A DNA stretch of 64,000 nt from positions 124,001 to 188,000 of the forward strand of contig JAEUVF010000005.1 of NCBI GenBank assembly GCA_016787265.1, written 5' to 3'. Source of the DNA: Flavipsychrobacter sp. GTDB lineage: Bacteria > Bacteroidota > Bacteroidia > Chitinophagales > Chitinophagaceae. A program made the translations under genes and the position numbers. Numbering within the stretch: position 1 is the stretch's first letter; each line of letters opens with the position of its first letter. Shown piece after piece: positions 24,339 through 32,982 of the stretch. The notes below the pieces were generated by a model. That model ran no database searches, was not told the DNA's origin, and saw only the letters and a list, made by a program, of their open reading frames with translations.

Positions 24339-27300
24339 ATGACACACTGGAGAAAAATTGGACTGGCAGGCTGCCTGCTGGTTGGTTCTGCTTTGGTAGC
24401 AACGGCGCAGAGAAAAACTGCTCAGAAAGCGCCGGCCCCTGCACCTGCTGCTGAAACTGTTTCACTCGACCAGTTTAAAAACTGGAAACCCCGGAATATC
24501 GGTCCGGCTGGTATGAGTGGTCGTATCACCGCTATCGACGCGGTAGTAGATGACCCAAATATTATTTACCTGGGCGCTGCCTCCGGCGGTGTCTGGAAAA
24601 CCATCAATGGGGGCCATGAATGGAAACCTGTTTTCGATGAACAGCCAAATATCAATATCGGGTCGGTGGCCATCCAGCAATCCAATCCCAATATCGTTTG
24701 GGTTGGTACCGGTGAGGGCAATCCCCGCAACTCCATCAATATTGGAGAAGGTATTTACAAAACCATCGATGGGGGTAAATCCTGGAATCGCATGGGGCTG
24801 GAAAAGACCCGGAACATCCACCGCGTGCTGATTGATCCCAATAATCCCAATACGGTGTATGCCGGCGTGATTGGCAACCCCTATGATTTTCACCCCGATC
24901 GTGGAGTATTCAAAACCACCGATGGGGGCCAGTCCTGGAATAAGATCCTTTACACCAACGATAGCTCCGGGATTGGTGATATGATCATGGACCCCTCCAA
25001 CCCGAATAAACTTTTTGCCGCGATGTGGCAGCATTACCGCACCCCCTGGAGTTTCATGAGTGGTGGCAGCGGTAGTGGTCTTTATATGACCCTTGATGGC
25101 GGTAAAAACTGGAAAAAGCTGGGTAAGGAAAATGGACTGCCGGAGGGTGATTATGGCCGGATTGGCCTCGCTATCGCAAGAAACAATCCCAACGTGGTAT
25201 ATGCCCTGGTGGAAGCTACCAAAAATGGCTTATATAAAAGTGAAGATGGTGGTTACAACTGGAAACTGGTGAACAGCAACCCCACCTGGGTTACCAATCG
25301 CCCTTTCTATTTCCAGGAAATCGCAGTGGATCCCCTGAATGAAAACCGCCTCTGGCTGATCTACCAGATGATCGCCAAGAGTGAGGACGGCGGGAAGGAT
25401 TTTGAGGTGGTTATACCTTATAATGGTATCCACCCCGATCACCATGCTTTCTGGATTCACCCCAAAGACAACAAGTTCATCATTGATGGCAATGACGGCG
25501 GTATTGGTATCACGCGCGATATGGGCAAAAACTGGGTGTTTGATGAAAAATTACCAGTGGGACAGTTCTACCATATTAATGTAGACAACGAACAGCCTTA
25601 TAATGTAATGGGCGGTATGCAGGACAATGGTTCCTGGCGCGGACCAGCCTATACCTGGATGAGTGGTGGCATCAAAAACTATTATTGGGAAAATCTCTGG
25701 GGCGGTGATGGCTTTGATGTGATGCCCGATGCCGAAGATGCCAACTGGGTTTATGCCATGAGTCAGCAGGGCAATGTGGGTCGCTATAATGTGAAGACTG
25801 GCGAGTCCTGGTTCATCAAACCCGCCAACCCTAACCTGAATACCATCCTGCGGTTCAACTGGAACTCCGGTATGGCGCAGGATCCCTTTGATAAAAAGAC
25901 CATCTATTTTGGTAGCCAGTACCTGCACAAGAGCACCGATAAGGGCATTACCTGGGAGATGATCTCCGGTGACCTGACCACCAACGATTCCAGCAAAATT
26001 GACCAGAATAAAAATGGTGGTCTCAGCCTGGATATCACGGGTGCCGAAAACCATTGTACCATCCTGACCATTGCTCCTTCTGCCAAACAGCAGGGCGTGA
26101 TCTGGGTAGGTACAGATGATGGCAATGTGCAACTGACACAGGACGGTGGTAAAACCTGGACCAATTTCCGCGGTAAGATTCCCGGCATGCCGTTGGGCTC
26201 CTGGGTGCAGCAGATCCAGCCTTCCCGCCACAATGCGGCGGAGGCCATGGTGGTGGTGAATGATTATCGCAGAGGTGATTTCAAACCCTATATTTTCCGC
26301 ACCACTGATTTTGGCAAAACCTGGAGCCGCCTGGTGGATGAGAAAAAGGTAGTGGGATATGCACTCTCTGTAATCCAGGACCCCACCGAGCCCAACCTGA
26401 TCTTTGTGGGCACCGAGCAGGGCCTCTGGGTGAGCCTGAACAACGGGACCAGCTTCCAGCAGTGGAAGAATGGATACCCTTCCGTTTCAACTTATGATAT
26501 GGTGATCCAGGAGCGCGAGGCCGACCTGGTGATTGCAACTTTTGGTCGCTCTCTTTGGGTGCTGGATGATATCCGCCCCCTGCGCAAACTCGCAGCCAAT
26601 AAGGGGATTGCACCCAAATCCGCCCTCACTGTTTTCCCGGCTCCAACAGCCGTTCAGGCAGAGATTCGCAATGCTCCAGGTTACGAGTGGAGTACCTGGG
26701 GTATCTGGGATGCGGAAAATCGCAGAAGAGGTGCAGCGCTAACCTATCAGGTGGACAAATCCCGTCTTGATACTACGGCACGTAAAAAAGCCGACAGCCT
26801 CTGGGTGAAGATTTACGATGATAAAAATGAGCTGATCAGAACCCTTAAATGGAAGGCCGACTCAGGTTACAACCGAAACTACTGGGGCTTTGAGCAGAAA
26901 GGTTTCCGTCGGCCTGGTTCACCTAAACCCCGGCCAAATGCTCCCGAGCCAGGTGGTCTGGATGTTTTCCCCGGCACTTATAAAGTGGTAATGGATCTGG
27001 CCGGAGTCAAAGACAGTACGATGGTTACGGTGGTGGGTGACCCCCGCCTGGGAGATCGCAAGGAGGTGATTATGGCGCAGCGTGCCTTAAGTGATCGCCT
27101 TCGTAGGAGCAGTGACAAATTGATTGATGGCATGGACCGCCTTACCGAGGCGGAGGACCTGACTAAAAAGATGGATGCTCAATTAAAGGATATGACCGGC
27201 AAGGAAGCAGACACTCTACGAAAAGCGGGTAAGAAAATCCAGGACGAGATCAAATCCATCCGGGAGTTTATCAATGGCAAAACCATTGAGCGCCAGGGAT

Positions 27301-27542
27301 ATGGACGTCCACAGCAGCCACCTACCCCGATGAGTGTGCTGCAGCAGGCTGGTCGTTATATCAGTGCCAAACCTGTTAAGCCAGGTGCACAGGAAGAGCA
27401 GTTGGTTAAGGATGCGGAACTCAAACTGGGTGAAGCGGTGGAGAAAATCAATGCTTTCTTCAATGGTAAGTGGGTGGAGTACCGCAAACTGGTAGAAGCC
27501 AATCCGCTGAAGCTGTTTAAAGATTATCAGCCGATTCAATAA
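24339..27542 (+). CDS. Large exported sortilin/BNR-repeat beta-propeller protein
   Basis: The 1067-residue exported protein (signal ending near VATAQ) is dominated by repeated BNR/Asp-box units such as SGGVWKTINGGHEWKPV, KTIDGGKSWNRM, KTTDGGQSWNK and LTQDGGKTWTN. This is the WD40/YVTN/BNR-like or Vps10-type propeller over about residues 50-760. A distinct C-terminal part (about 770-1067) has a beta-rich stretch and a charged helical region. Such proteins are widespread in Bacteroidota and often called glycosyl hydrolases without evidence; I see no sialidase Arg triad. No T9SS C-terminal sorting domain is evident. Monocistronic, followed by a strong terminator. Confidence 0.85.
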   Translation: MTHWRKIGLAGCLLVGSALVATAQRKTAQKAPAPAPAAETVSLDQFKNWKPRNIGPAGMSGRITAIDAVVDDPNIIYLGAASGGVWKTINGGHEWKPVFDEQPNINIGSVAIQQSNPNIVWVGTGEGNPRNSINIGEGIYKTIDGGKSWNRMGLEKTRNIHRVLIDPNNPNTVYAGVIGNPYDFHPDRGVFKTTDGGQSWNKILYTNDSSGIGDMIMDPSNPNKLFAAMWQHYRTPWSFMSGGSGSGLYMTLDGGKNWKKLGKENGLPEGDYGRIGLAIARNNPNVVYALVEATKNGLYKSEDGGYNWKLVNSNPTWVTNRPFYFQEIAVDPLNENRLWLIYQMIAKSEDGGKDFEVVIPYNGIHPDHHAFWIHPKDNKFIIDGNDGGIGITRDMGKNWVFDEKLPVGQFYHINVDNEQPYNVMGGMQDNGSWRGPAYTWMSGGIKNYYWENLWGGDGFDVMPDAEDANWVYAMSQQGNVGRYNVKTGESWFIKPANPNLNTILRFNWNSGMAQDPFDKKTIYFGSQYLHKSTDKGITWEMISGDLTTNDSSKIDQNKNGGLSLDITGAENHCTILTIAPSAKQQGVIWVGTDDGNVQLTQDGGKTWTNFRGKIPGMPLGSWVQQIQPSRHNAAEAMVVVNDYRRGDFKPYIFRTTDFGKTWSRLVDEKKVVGYALSVIQDPTEPNLIFVGTEQGLWVSLNNGTSFQQWKNGYPSVSTYDMVIQEREADLVIATFGRSLWVLDDIRPLRKLAANKGIAPKSALTVFPAPTAVQAEIRNAPGYEWSTWGIWDAENRRRGAALTYQVDKSRLDTTARKKADSLWVKIYDDKNELIRTLKWKADSGYNRNYWGFEQKGFRRPGSPKPRPNAPEPGGLDVFPGTYKVVMDLAGVKDSTMVTVVGDPRLGDRKEVIMAQRALSDRLRRSSDKLIDGMDRLTEAEDLTKKMDAQLKDMTGKEADTLRKAGKKIQDEIKSIREFINGKTIERQGYGRPQQPPTPMSVLQQAGRYISAKPVKPGAQEEQLVKDAELKLGEAVEKINAFFNGKWVEYRKLVEANPLKLFKDYQPIQ

Positions 27543-27559
27543 GAGTATTAGCCTGGTTT

Positions 27560-27607
27560 ATAATTCAAAGTCCCGCTGGTTTCAAACCCGGCGGGACTTT
27601 GAATTAT
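27560..27607. terminator. Long perfect hairpin between convergent genes
   Basis: ATAATTCAAAGTCCCGC and its exact complement 27591-27607 form a 17-bp perfect stem with a 14-base loop that can pair further (GG/CC). A-rich and T-rich arm ends let it terminate both the BNR-repeat gene and the convergent receiver gene. Confidence 0.85.
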
Positions 27608-27635
27608 AATGAAGAGCAAACCATGGGGTAGTCCT

Positions 27636-27983
27636 CTAGTATCCGAGTTCGTTCAGTTGTTGTTGTGTAAAAGGTTTCTCCATGATGCGAAGCCGGGCCC
27701 TATCCACATTTTGCGGGATATTGGGATGAAAGGCACTGATCAGGTGTAATTCGAGTTCGGGATATTTTTCCAGAATATCGGCAGCATGATCCCATCCGAG
27801 TCCATCGGGTAGGTTATTATCCAGAAAAAGAACATCCGGATGCAGGTTTTCCAATTTGGCTAAACCTTCCTGCAGGGTGTTTGCGATTGATACTTCATAT
27901 TGTTTTCGGGAGAAATAAATCTTCATCAACAAACACAAGTCTTCCTCGTCGTCTACGATTAGTATTTTCTTGGCTGATCCCAT
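27636..27983 (-). CDS. Single-domain response regulator
   Basis: The 115-residue protein is a lone receiver domain: acidic pocket in ILIVDDEEDLCLL, phosphoacceptor Asp in VLFLDNNLPDG, and the conserved Lys in IMEKPFTQQQ. It has no output domain, so it acts by protein contact or as a phosphate relay. Start ATG 27983 gives exactly the domain; the longer open frame upstream has no receiver-like sequence. Nearby kinases at 31358, 34461 and 36438 are possible partners. Confidence 0.9.
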   Translation of the reverse strand: MGSAKKILIVDDEEDLCLLMKIYFSRKQYEVSIANTLQEGLAKLENLHPDVLFLDNNLPDGLGWDHAADILEKYPELELHLISAFHPNIPQNVDRARLRIMEKPFTQQQLNELGY

Positions 27984-28050
27984 GTTTAAACTTCCACAAA
28001 TAAATTGCCACAAATTTTTACAGCGAAAAAGGGGTGAATCCTTATCCTGT

Positions 28051-28068
28051 TGGGGAGCAAATTCCCCA
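28051..28068. repeat. Inverted repeat between divergent genes
   Basis: TGGGGA and TCCCCA are separated by GCAAAT between the receiver gene (minus) and the ytxH-like gene (plus). It uses the same G4/C4 arms, in opposite order, as the palindrome at 31368, and could be an operator. Confidence 0.35.
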
Positions 28069-28118
28069 TACATTTTACCTGAACTGCAGGCTGGGACTAA
28101 AATAGGCAAAGTTTGATC

Positions 28119-28134
28119 TGGCATGAAGTTTTGA
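28119..28134 (+). promoter_or_regulatory. Shared GGCAY-type promoter motif, site 1 (ytxH-like)
   Basis: TGGCATGAAGTTTTGA fits GGCA-Y-R-N4-TT-N2-A and ends 45 bases before the start codon of the ytxH-like gene. The same pattern at nearly the same distance occurs before three other small genes (29929, 42437, 60466). It resembles a sigma-54 -24 box, but the -12 GC is absent. Confidence 0.45.
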
Positions 28135-28179
28135 CCCATTTATTCAGATTAAAATTTCTAACCAGTTAAACTAAATATC

Positions 28180-28449
28180 ATGACAAACACATCAAAAATT
28201 GTATTGGGAGTATTAGGCGCTGCAGCCGCCGGAGTAGCTATCGGAATGTTGATTGCTCCTGAAAAAGGAAAAGATCTTCGTCATAAAATCGCCGACAACG
28301 CAAAAAACTGGGCCGATGAACTTGGTTCCTGGTTGAACGATAAGAAATCAGAAATGAGTTCAGCAGCCAAAAAAATGTCTGCCAGGGCAGAAGAAGTTGC
28401 AGAAGAAGCTGGTCAGGAATGGAATAGGGCCAAGCGCTCTATGAGCTGA
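28180..28449 (+). CDS. YtxH-domain small membrane protein
   Basis: The 89-residue protein has one N-terminal membrane helix (KIVLGVLGAAAAGVAIGMLIAPEKGKDLR, read in part) followed by a charged amphipathic helix, the exact YtxH (gas-vesicle GvpP-like) layout with its LLIAPEKGxxLR-type hinge. Members are general-stress proteins in many bacteria; the molecular role is unknown. It carries shared promoter site 1 upstream and a terminator-like hairpin directly downstream, so it is probably transcribed mostly alone, with some readthrough into the holin-like gene. Confidence 0.9.
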   Translation: MTNTSKIVLGVLGAAAAGVAIGMLIAPEKGKDLRHKIADNAKNWADELGSWLNDKKSEMSSAAKKMSARAEEVAEEAGQEWNRAKRSMS

Positions 28450-28457
28450 GTGATAAA

Positions 28458-28491
28458 GTCGCACTGTCGGGTTGGGCGGTGCGACATTTTT
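28458..28491 (+). terminator. Terminator or attenuator after the ytxH-like gene
   Basis: GTCGCAC and GTGCGAC pair around a 14-base loop and are followed by ATTTTTT. It lies between the ytxH-like and holin-like genes and could reduce expression of the latter. Confidence 0.75.
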
Positions 28492-28511
28492 TAATTCCAG
28501 AATAAAACAGC

Positions 28512-28874
28512 ATGGACGCATTAAAATCCAAAGCAGCGGATTTGCTGGAACACGGCGGAGAGCTGCTGGATACTTACTACCGGCTTACAGTTGTAAACGC
28601 TACCGAAAAAGTGGCCAAAGCCAGTTCGGTAAGCGTTGTTGCGATTGCAGCAGCCATCTTCGGCCTTATCGTACTATTCTTTGGCGGCATTGGATTAGCC
28701 TGGTGGATTGGGGAATCGATGGAAAATATGAAAGCCGGGTTTTTCATTGTGGGGGGCATATTTATGATCTTACTGGTAGCCTTACTGCTCTTTCGCAAAA
28801 CGCTCCTGGTGCCGCTGATTCGTAACCAGATAATTCAAGCTATTTATGATAAATCCGATCAGAAATCACACTGA
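28512..28874 (+). CDS. Holin superfamily III-like (phage-holin family) membrane protein
   Basis: The 120-residue protein has an amphipathic N-terminal helix and two membrane helices (SVVAIAAAIFGLIVLFFGGIG; GFFIVGGIFMILLVALLLF). This matches the putative Actinobacteriophage-holin/DUF1469 group, which in Bacteroidota sits next to ytxH genes and is not phage-derived here, as no phage gene is near. It probably modulates the envelope under stress. Its last 29 bases overlap the next gene. Confidence 0.75.
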   Translation: MDALKSKAADLLEHGGELLDTYYRLTVVNATEKVAKASSVSVVAIAAAIFGLIVLFFGGIGLAWWIGESMENMKAGFFIVGGIFMILLVALLLFRKTLLVPLIRNQIIQAIYDKSDQKSH

Positions 28875-29238
28875 TTTGCTGGCAGAGAAGGCAAGGTTGA
28901 AAAGCCTGTTACTGATACAGAAAAATCAGTTGAGACGCAGTTGGGAAGGAATCGAGGAAGAGCTGGAGCCAGCAACTAAATTCCTGGGTTCATTGAGTTT
29001 ATTCAGTTCCAAAAAGTCTGACAATCCATTATTGAAACTGGGACTGGATCTCGGTATCGATATGGTGATGCGCAAAACCCTCTTCAGGCAGGCAGGATTA
29101 TTGACAAAATTAGGCGCACCTATCCTTGTCAGGAACCTGGTAAGCAACCTTTTTGATAAAAAAGGAGCAGGCCTGCTGGCGGGTATAAAATCAATATTTA
29201 AAGGCAGAAAAAGAAAAGCGACGGTAGTTTCTCCTTAA
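28846..29238 (+). CDS. Hypothetical protein of the ytxH-holin cassette
   Basis: The 130-residue basic protein has no signal peptide. It begins with a charged helix (LAEKARLKSLLLIQKNQLRRSWEG), and a middle hydrophobic part (GLDLGIDMVMRK...LLTKLGAPILVRNLVSNLF) could associate with the membrane. I do not recognise a family. Overlap of 29 bases with the holin-like gene and a 4-base overlap with the convergent receiver gene's 3' end show tight packing. Position as third gene after ytxH-like and holin-like genes is a recurrent Bacteroidota arrangement. Confidence 0.75.
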   Translation: MINPIRNHTDLLAEKARLKSLLLIQKNQLRRSWEGIEEELEPATKFLGSLSLFSSKKSDNPLLKLGLDLGIDMVMRKTLFRQAGLLTKLGAPILVRNLVSNLFDKKGAGLLAGIKSIFKGRKRKATVVSP

Positions 29239-29663
29239 GGAATCTGCGCCGTGCTGAACCAGTAGGAGCGGATGTCTTCAATTGTTTTGACCAGGTTTTC
29301 AAAACCAACAGGTTTTACAACATAAGTATTTGCACCCAGTTCGTAACAACGATTGATTTCGTTTTCGTTCTTGGTAGTTGTAAACACAATAACGGGGATC
29401 TTCTTAAAACGGGGGTCCTCTTTGATTTCCTTGAGTACCTCGCGCCCATCTTTCTTCGGCATGTTTAGGTCAAGCAGAATGAATCCGGGCAGAGGATGGT
29501 CGTTATTGGCATCTATTTTAAGGTTACGCAGATATTCGAGCAGCTCTACACCGTTCTCAACAAATTCCAATTTCCCCTTGAATCCGTTTTCAGCGAAAGC
29601 GGTTTCCAGCAGGAAGCGATCATCTGCATCATCTTCAGCTACCAGGATATAAATATTACTCAT
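29235..29663 (-). CDS. Rcp1-type single-domain response regulator
   Basis: The 142-residue receiver domain has ILVAEDDADDRFLLETAF at the start, phosphoacceptor Asp in FILLDLNMPKKDG, and VVKPVGFENL with the conserved Lys. The extended form, with NDHPLPGFILLDLN, is typical of regulators paired with bacteriophytochrome-like or PAS histidine kinases. ATG 29663 is chosen over 29669 because it starts MSNIYI directly at the domain. It lies downstream of the DUF1328 gene on the same strand, separated by a terminator. Confidence 0.9.
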   Translation of the reverse strand: MSNIYILVAEDDADDRFLLETAFAENGFKGKLEFVENGVELLEYLRNLKIDANNDHPLPGFILLDLNMPKKDGREVLKEIKEDPRFKKIPVIVFTTTKNENEINRCYELGANTYVVKPVGFENLVKTIEDIRSYWFSTAQIP

Positions 29664-29682
29664 AAACATAAAGGTACAAAGA

Positions 29683-29705
29683 AAGGGCAGCGCGGAACTG
29701 CCCTT
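29683..29705 (-). terminator. Terminator of the DUF1328 gene
   Basis: AAGGGCAG and CTGCCCTT pair around a 7-base loop; on the minus strand they are followed by TCTTTGT. It separates the DUF1328 gene from the receiver gene. Confidence 0.7.
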
Positions 29706-29720
29706 CTGAAAATTTTACCA

Positions 29721-29885
29721 TTATCCTTTCCTTAACATCCCTGAAATAAGGGATACCAGGAAAAGTACGATAAAGATGTAAAACAGGATTTTAGCAATGC
29801 TGGCTGCTCCAGCTGCAATACCACCGAATCCAAAGAGGGCGGCAATCAGCGCCACTACCAGGAAAATGACTGTCCAACGTAACAT
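29721..29885 (-). CDS. DUF1328 (YtjA-family) small membrane protein
   Basis: This 54-residue protein has two membrane helices ([19 protein letters not shown] and [19 protein letters not shown]) and starts [10 protein letters not shown]. This is the DUF1328/YtjA family, whose usual signature includes the central [20 protein letters not shown] pattern. Members are about 55 residues and are induced by stress; function unknown. It carries shared promoter site 2 (29929) and a conserved CATCACCTAAAA leader 21 bases before its ATG. Confidence 0.9.
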   Translation of the reverse strand: MLRWTVIFLVVALIAALFGFGGIAAGAASIAKILFYIFIVLFLVSLISGMLRKG

Positions 29886-29928
29886 GATAATATGTTTTAG
29901 GTGATGAAATAAGGCTCTACCTATTATT

Positions 29929-29944
29929 TTAAATTATCATGCCA
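29929..29944 (-). promoter_or_regulatory. Shared GGCAY-type promoter motif, site 2 (DUF1328)
   Basis: On the minus strand TGGCATGATAATTTAA fits GGCA-Y-R-N4-TT-N2-A, ending 43 bases before the DUF1328 start codon. Compare the sites at 28119, 42437 and 60466. Confidence 0.45.
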
Positions 29945-29963
29945 TCCGCCGAAGGGGGAAAAA

Positions 29964-31358
29964 TCAGTTTTTGGGGAAATACATGGTGAAGGCTGCGCCG
30001 CGGTTCACCACAGCATGGGCATCCATGATTCCATTGTGGTTAGCCATTACCCGCTGGCAGATGGCCAGACCGATTCCTTTTCCGGAGCGTTCTTCCTGGG
30101 TGTGCAGGCGGCGGAAAAGCTGGAATACCTTTTCTTTAAAATCATTTTCGAAGCCGATCCCATTGTCTTCAATGGTAATAGCATGGTATTCTTTCTGCAG
30201 GGTAGGCAGCCCTTTTGCTCCGATATCATTCACATTCACTTCTTTATGGGTTATTTTAATAACCGGTGCCACCCCTTCTTTATGGTAGGTCAGCGCATTA
30301 TCAAGCAGGGCACGGAACATCTTTTTCACCTGGGAAGGATAGACATCCAGATCGGGCATTTCACCAACTGTAATGGTGGCACCGGTTTCATTGATTCTAT
30401 CCTGGTCCTCCGATAGCACCTCTTCCCATAATTTCCGCATATCCATAGGAACTGTCTCTTCTTTCCACTCAAGCAGGTTCATATAAGTGGAAATATCTTC
30501 CAGCATTCCCTGTAAGCGTTTACCCGATGCATCGATACGATCCAGGATCATTTTGCCCTCCTCATCCAGCCTCTCTTTCTGTCGAATACGCAGCCTGTCG
30601 GTAAAGGTTCTGATCTTCCTGACCGGCTCCTGCAAATCATGGGAGGCTGCGAAAGCCAGCTGTGACAATTCATCGTTGCTTTGTTTGAGTGAAAGCAACT
30701 GTTCCTGTAACTCCTGCTGGAAGCGGAAACGATCCAGCATGGCTTTTACCAGGAGGATAAAAAAGCCCAGAAATATGATACCTACGATGGCGACAGCAGT
30801 CCGAAAGGTGCGGGAAGTCAGTCTCTGGAAGCGTTCTTTCTGCTGAAACCGCTTCGATAGAAGACCGGTTTCTTCGGCTTCCATCAAATCCAGGTTTTCG
30901 TGAAAGCTGGCCATCAGGTCGCGGCCTTTGGCTACACGTTGTAGGATTACTTTCTGCGAAGAATCATTATCCACTGAAAATTCCAGCGTTTCCAATAATT
31001 GCAATCGCATATTCAGGGTACTCCGGATCATCGCCAACCTGTTTTGTTGCCGGGGATTATCAGCCACGCTTTCACTCAAATCCGTTAAGACCTTATTGTA
31101 TTCCCTGCGAACCGAATCCATAGGTACCACATAACTACTATCGCGGGTTATGACATATCCGCGCATAGATGTTTCTGCACCTGATATCAGATCACTCAAA
31201 CTTTTCAAACTTCCGATTACTTTATAAGTATGCTCCACCTGGTTGGAATACCTTATCATGGCATTCATTCGCTGAAAGCTGAGGAGGCTGAAAATCACCA
31301 TAACAATGAGCGTTGTGGTGAATCCAATCATCAGGTAAAGGAAAATATTACGCTTCAT
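29964..31358 (-). CDS. CHASE3-domain sensor histidine kinase
   Basis: The 464-residue inner-membrane kinase has a first helix (LYLMIGFTTTLIVMVIFSLL), a periplasmic CHASE3 domain over about residues 35-180 (SGAETSMRGYVITRDSSYV), and a second helix (FRTAVAIVGIIFLGFFILLV). Then come a coiled segment, a HisKA domain with the His in FAASHDLQEPVRKI, and an ATPase with EDNGIGF and GKGIGLAICQRV. ATG 31358 is taken because it precedes the first helix. It has no receiver of its own, so it may feed the lone receivers at 29235 or 27636. It is divergent from rpoN, with a 17-bp palindrome between. Confidence 0.93.
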   Translation of the reverse strand: MKRNIFLYLMIGFTTTLIVMVIFSLLSFQRMNAMIRYSNQVEHTYKVIGSLKSLSDLISGAETSMRGYVITRDSSYVVPMDSVRREYNKVLTDLSESVADNPRQQNRLAMIRSTLNMRLQLLETLEFSVDNDSSQKVILQRVAKGRDLMASFHENLDLMEAEETGLLSKRFQQKERFQRLTSRTFRTAVAIVGIIFLGFFILLVKAMLDRFRFQQELQEQLLSLKQSNDELSQLAFAASHDLQEPVRKIRTFTDRLRIRQKERLDEEGKMILDRIDASGKRLQGMLEDISTYMNLLEWKEETVPMDMRKLWEEVLSEDQDRINETGATITVGEMPDLDVYPSQVKKMFRALLDNALTYHKEGVAPVIKITHKEVNVNDIGAKGLPTLQKEYHAITIEDNGIGFENDFKEKVFQLFRRLHTQEERSGKGIGLAICQRVMANHNGIMDAHAVVNRGAAFTMYFPKN

Positions 31359-31367
31359 ATTTATTAA

Positions 31368-31384
31368 TTCCCCAAATTGGGGAA
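31368..31384. promoter_or_regulatory. Perfect 17-bp palindrome, possible operator
   Basis: TTCCCCAA-A-TTGGGGAA is a perfect inverted repeat, 9 bases before the start codon of the CHASE3 kinase and in the divergent gap to rpoN. No T-run follows, so it is more like a protein-binding site or a translation-blocking hairpin than a terminator. Confidence 0.5.
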
Positions 31385-31479
31385 AATTCACTACGATGAA
31401 TTACTTTTGGTTACCACACCTCACTTTTCTGATAACAAATTTAAAAGTTTAAGTTTCTCTTAATCAAGTTGTTAGAAAA

Positions 31480-31487
31480 TAAATTTG
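31480..31487 (+). promoter_or_regulatory. -7 element (TAAATTTG) of the rpoN operon
   Basis: TAAATTTG matches TAnnTTTG exactly; TTTC lies 22 bases upstream where TTTG is expected. The predicted start gives a leader of about 60 bases before ATG 31554. Confidence 0.4.
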
Positions 31488-31553
31488 GAATCTGTTCTCC
31501 TATTTGAAATCTGGCTTTTGGATTGATTTGGTATACCTGTTAAACTATTGTTT

Positions 31554-32963
31554 ATGATCAGCCAGAACCAATCACAGCAGCAGACACAAAAGATCTTACC
31601 GCAACAGATTCAATTATTGAACCTGTTCCAGTACAACAGCCAGGAATTATTATTACACATCCGCCAGGAGTTGGAGCAGAATCCTTTCCTGGAGGAAGTA
31701 GCCGAGCACAAAGAAGATGGAGGTTCGGAAGAGTACAATCGAGAAGCAGCCGCCGATTATAAGGATTGGGATGAATATGCGGATAATGATGTGCCTGACT
31801 ATAAAGTGGAGTATGCCAATTATTTTAATGAGTCGGATATGCCAGAGCGGCCGCTTGCTGCACAGGTAGATTTTCGTGAAGAGGCGAAACGGCAACTGGA
31901 TCTGTTCAATTTGTCAGACAGAGAAACTGCTATTGGCAATTACCTGATTGATTGCCTGGAAGAAACAGGATTGCTTGAAAAGGATATGGAAACCATCGCG
32001 GATGATTTCTCTTTTTCTCAATTCCTCACTACTCCCGAAGAGATTGAATCAGTGCTAATCTATATTCATCAGCTGGAGCCACTTGGCATTGGTGCGCGTT
32101 CGATTGGTGAAAGCTGGTTGCTCCAGTTACAGGCGAAAAAACAGAAGAGCCTGATGGAAAGAAAAGCCATTGAATTACTGGAAAAATATTACGATGATTT
32201 CAAGAACCGCCGTTTTGAAAAACTGATGGATAAGCTGGAACTGGAAGAATCGGAGTTCCGGGAGCTCGTGCTCTTTCTGAGCAAGTTGCCCATGCGCCCG
32301 GTAAGCAGTGACCTCCATTCATTGAGTCCGAAGAACAATATCGTTCCGGATGTGGAGATCAGTCGCAACGGTGATGACTACACGATTACGGTTTGTGGCA
32401 TACACAGTGAACAGTTCCGGATGAGTGATTCCCTGCAGGAGAATATGGATCAGACCAAAGATAAAGCTGCCTTGCAATACCTGCGTTCCAAAATGCAATC
32501 AGCTAACTGGTTATTGTATGCGATCAAACAGCGGAATGAGAGCATCATGAAAATTACTAAGGCCATTCTTCAGATGCAGGAAGCGTATTTTGAAGAAGGA
32601 GATATCAATAAATTGCAGCCGATGGTTCTGAAGCATATTGCAGACAAAGTAGGACTTGATATATCCACCGTATCCAGACTCACCTCTAACAAATATGCAC
32701 AAACGCCGTTTGGAACCATTCACCTGAAAGAATTGTTTACAGAAGGAATTGAGAATAAGGAAGGCGAAGTCATTAGTAACAGGGTAATCCGGCATGCGCT
32801 GGAAGAAGTGATTGAGCGGGAAGACAAACGCAATCCTTATACCGATCAGCAATTGGTTGGCATATTAATGAACAGGGGATTTAAAGTGGCGAGGAGAACA
32901 GTAGCGAAATACCGTGATCTCCTGCACATTCCGGTAGCACAGGTACGCGCAATTTGGGCATAA
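31554..32963 (+). CDS. rpoN: RNA polymerase sigma-54 factor
   Basis: The 469-residue sigma-54 shows all expected parts: the Gln-rich activator-interacting region (QQIQLLNLFQYNSQELLLHI, LEQNPFLEE), an acidic linker, the core-binding region (LIDCLEETGLL, HQLEPLGIGARS), the HTH region (IADKVGLDISTVSRLTSNKY), and the C-terminal RpoN box ARRTVAKYRDLLHIPVAQVR. ATG 31554 is preferred over a TTG at 31548. It heads a compact operon with its own activator and two kinases; the activator starts 19 bases downstream. Confidence 0.97.
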   Translation: MISQNQSQQQTQKILPQQIQLLNLFQYNSQELLLHIRQELEQNPFLEEVAEHKEDGGSEEYNREAAADYKDWDEYADNDVPDYKVEYANYFNESDMPERPLAAQVDFREEAKRQLDLFNLSDRETAIGNYLIDCLEETGLLEKDMETIADDFSFSQFLTTPEEIESVLIYIHQLEPLGIGARSIGESWLLQLQAKKQKSLMERKAIELLEKYYDDFKNRRFEKLMDKLELEESEFRELVLFLSKLPMRPVSSDLHSLSPKNNIVPDVEISRNGDDYTITVCGIHSEQFRMSDSLQENMDQTKDKAALQYLRSKMQSANWLLYAIKQRNESIMKITKAILQMQEAYFEEGDINKLQPMVLKHIADKVGLDISTVSRLTSNKYAQTPFGTIHLKELFTEGIENKEGEVISNRVIRHALEEVIEREDKRNPYTDQQLVGILMNRGFKVARRTVAKYRDLLHIPVAQVRAIWA

Positions 32964-32982
32964 TAAAAAACAACAACAGACC

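Noticed and set aside
25551..26231. 226-codon minus-strand frame inside the BNR-repeat gene
   Set aside because: Long only because the opposite strand is high-GC3 repeat coding sequence; no independent motif.
28512..28874. Prophage remnant suggested by the holin-like gene
   Set aside because: No endolysin, integrase, structural gene or attachment-site repeat nearby; the gene is part of a stress cassette.
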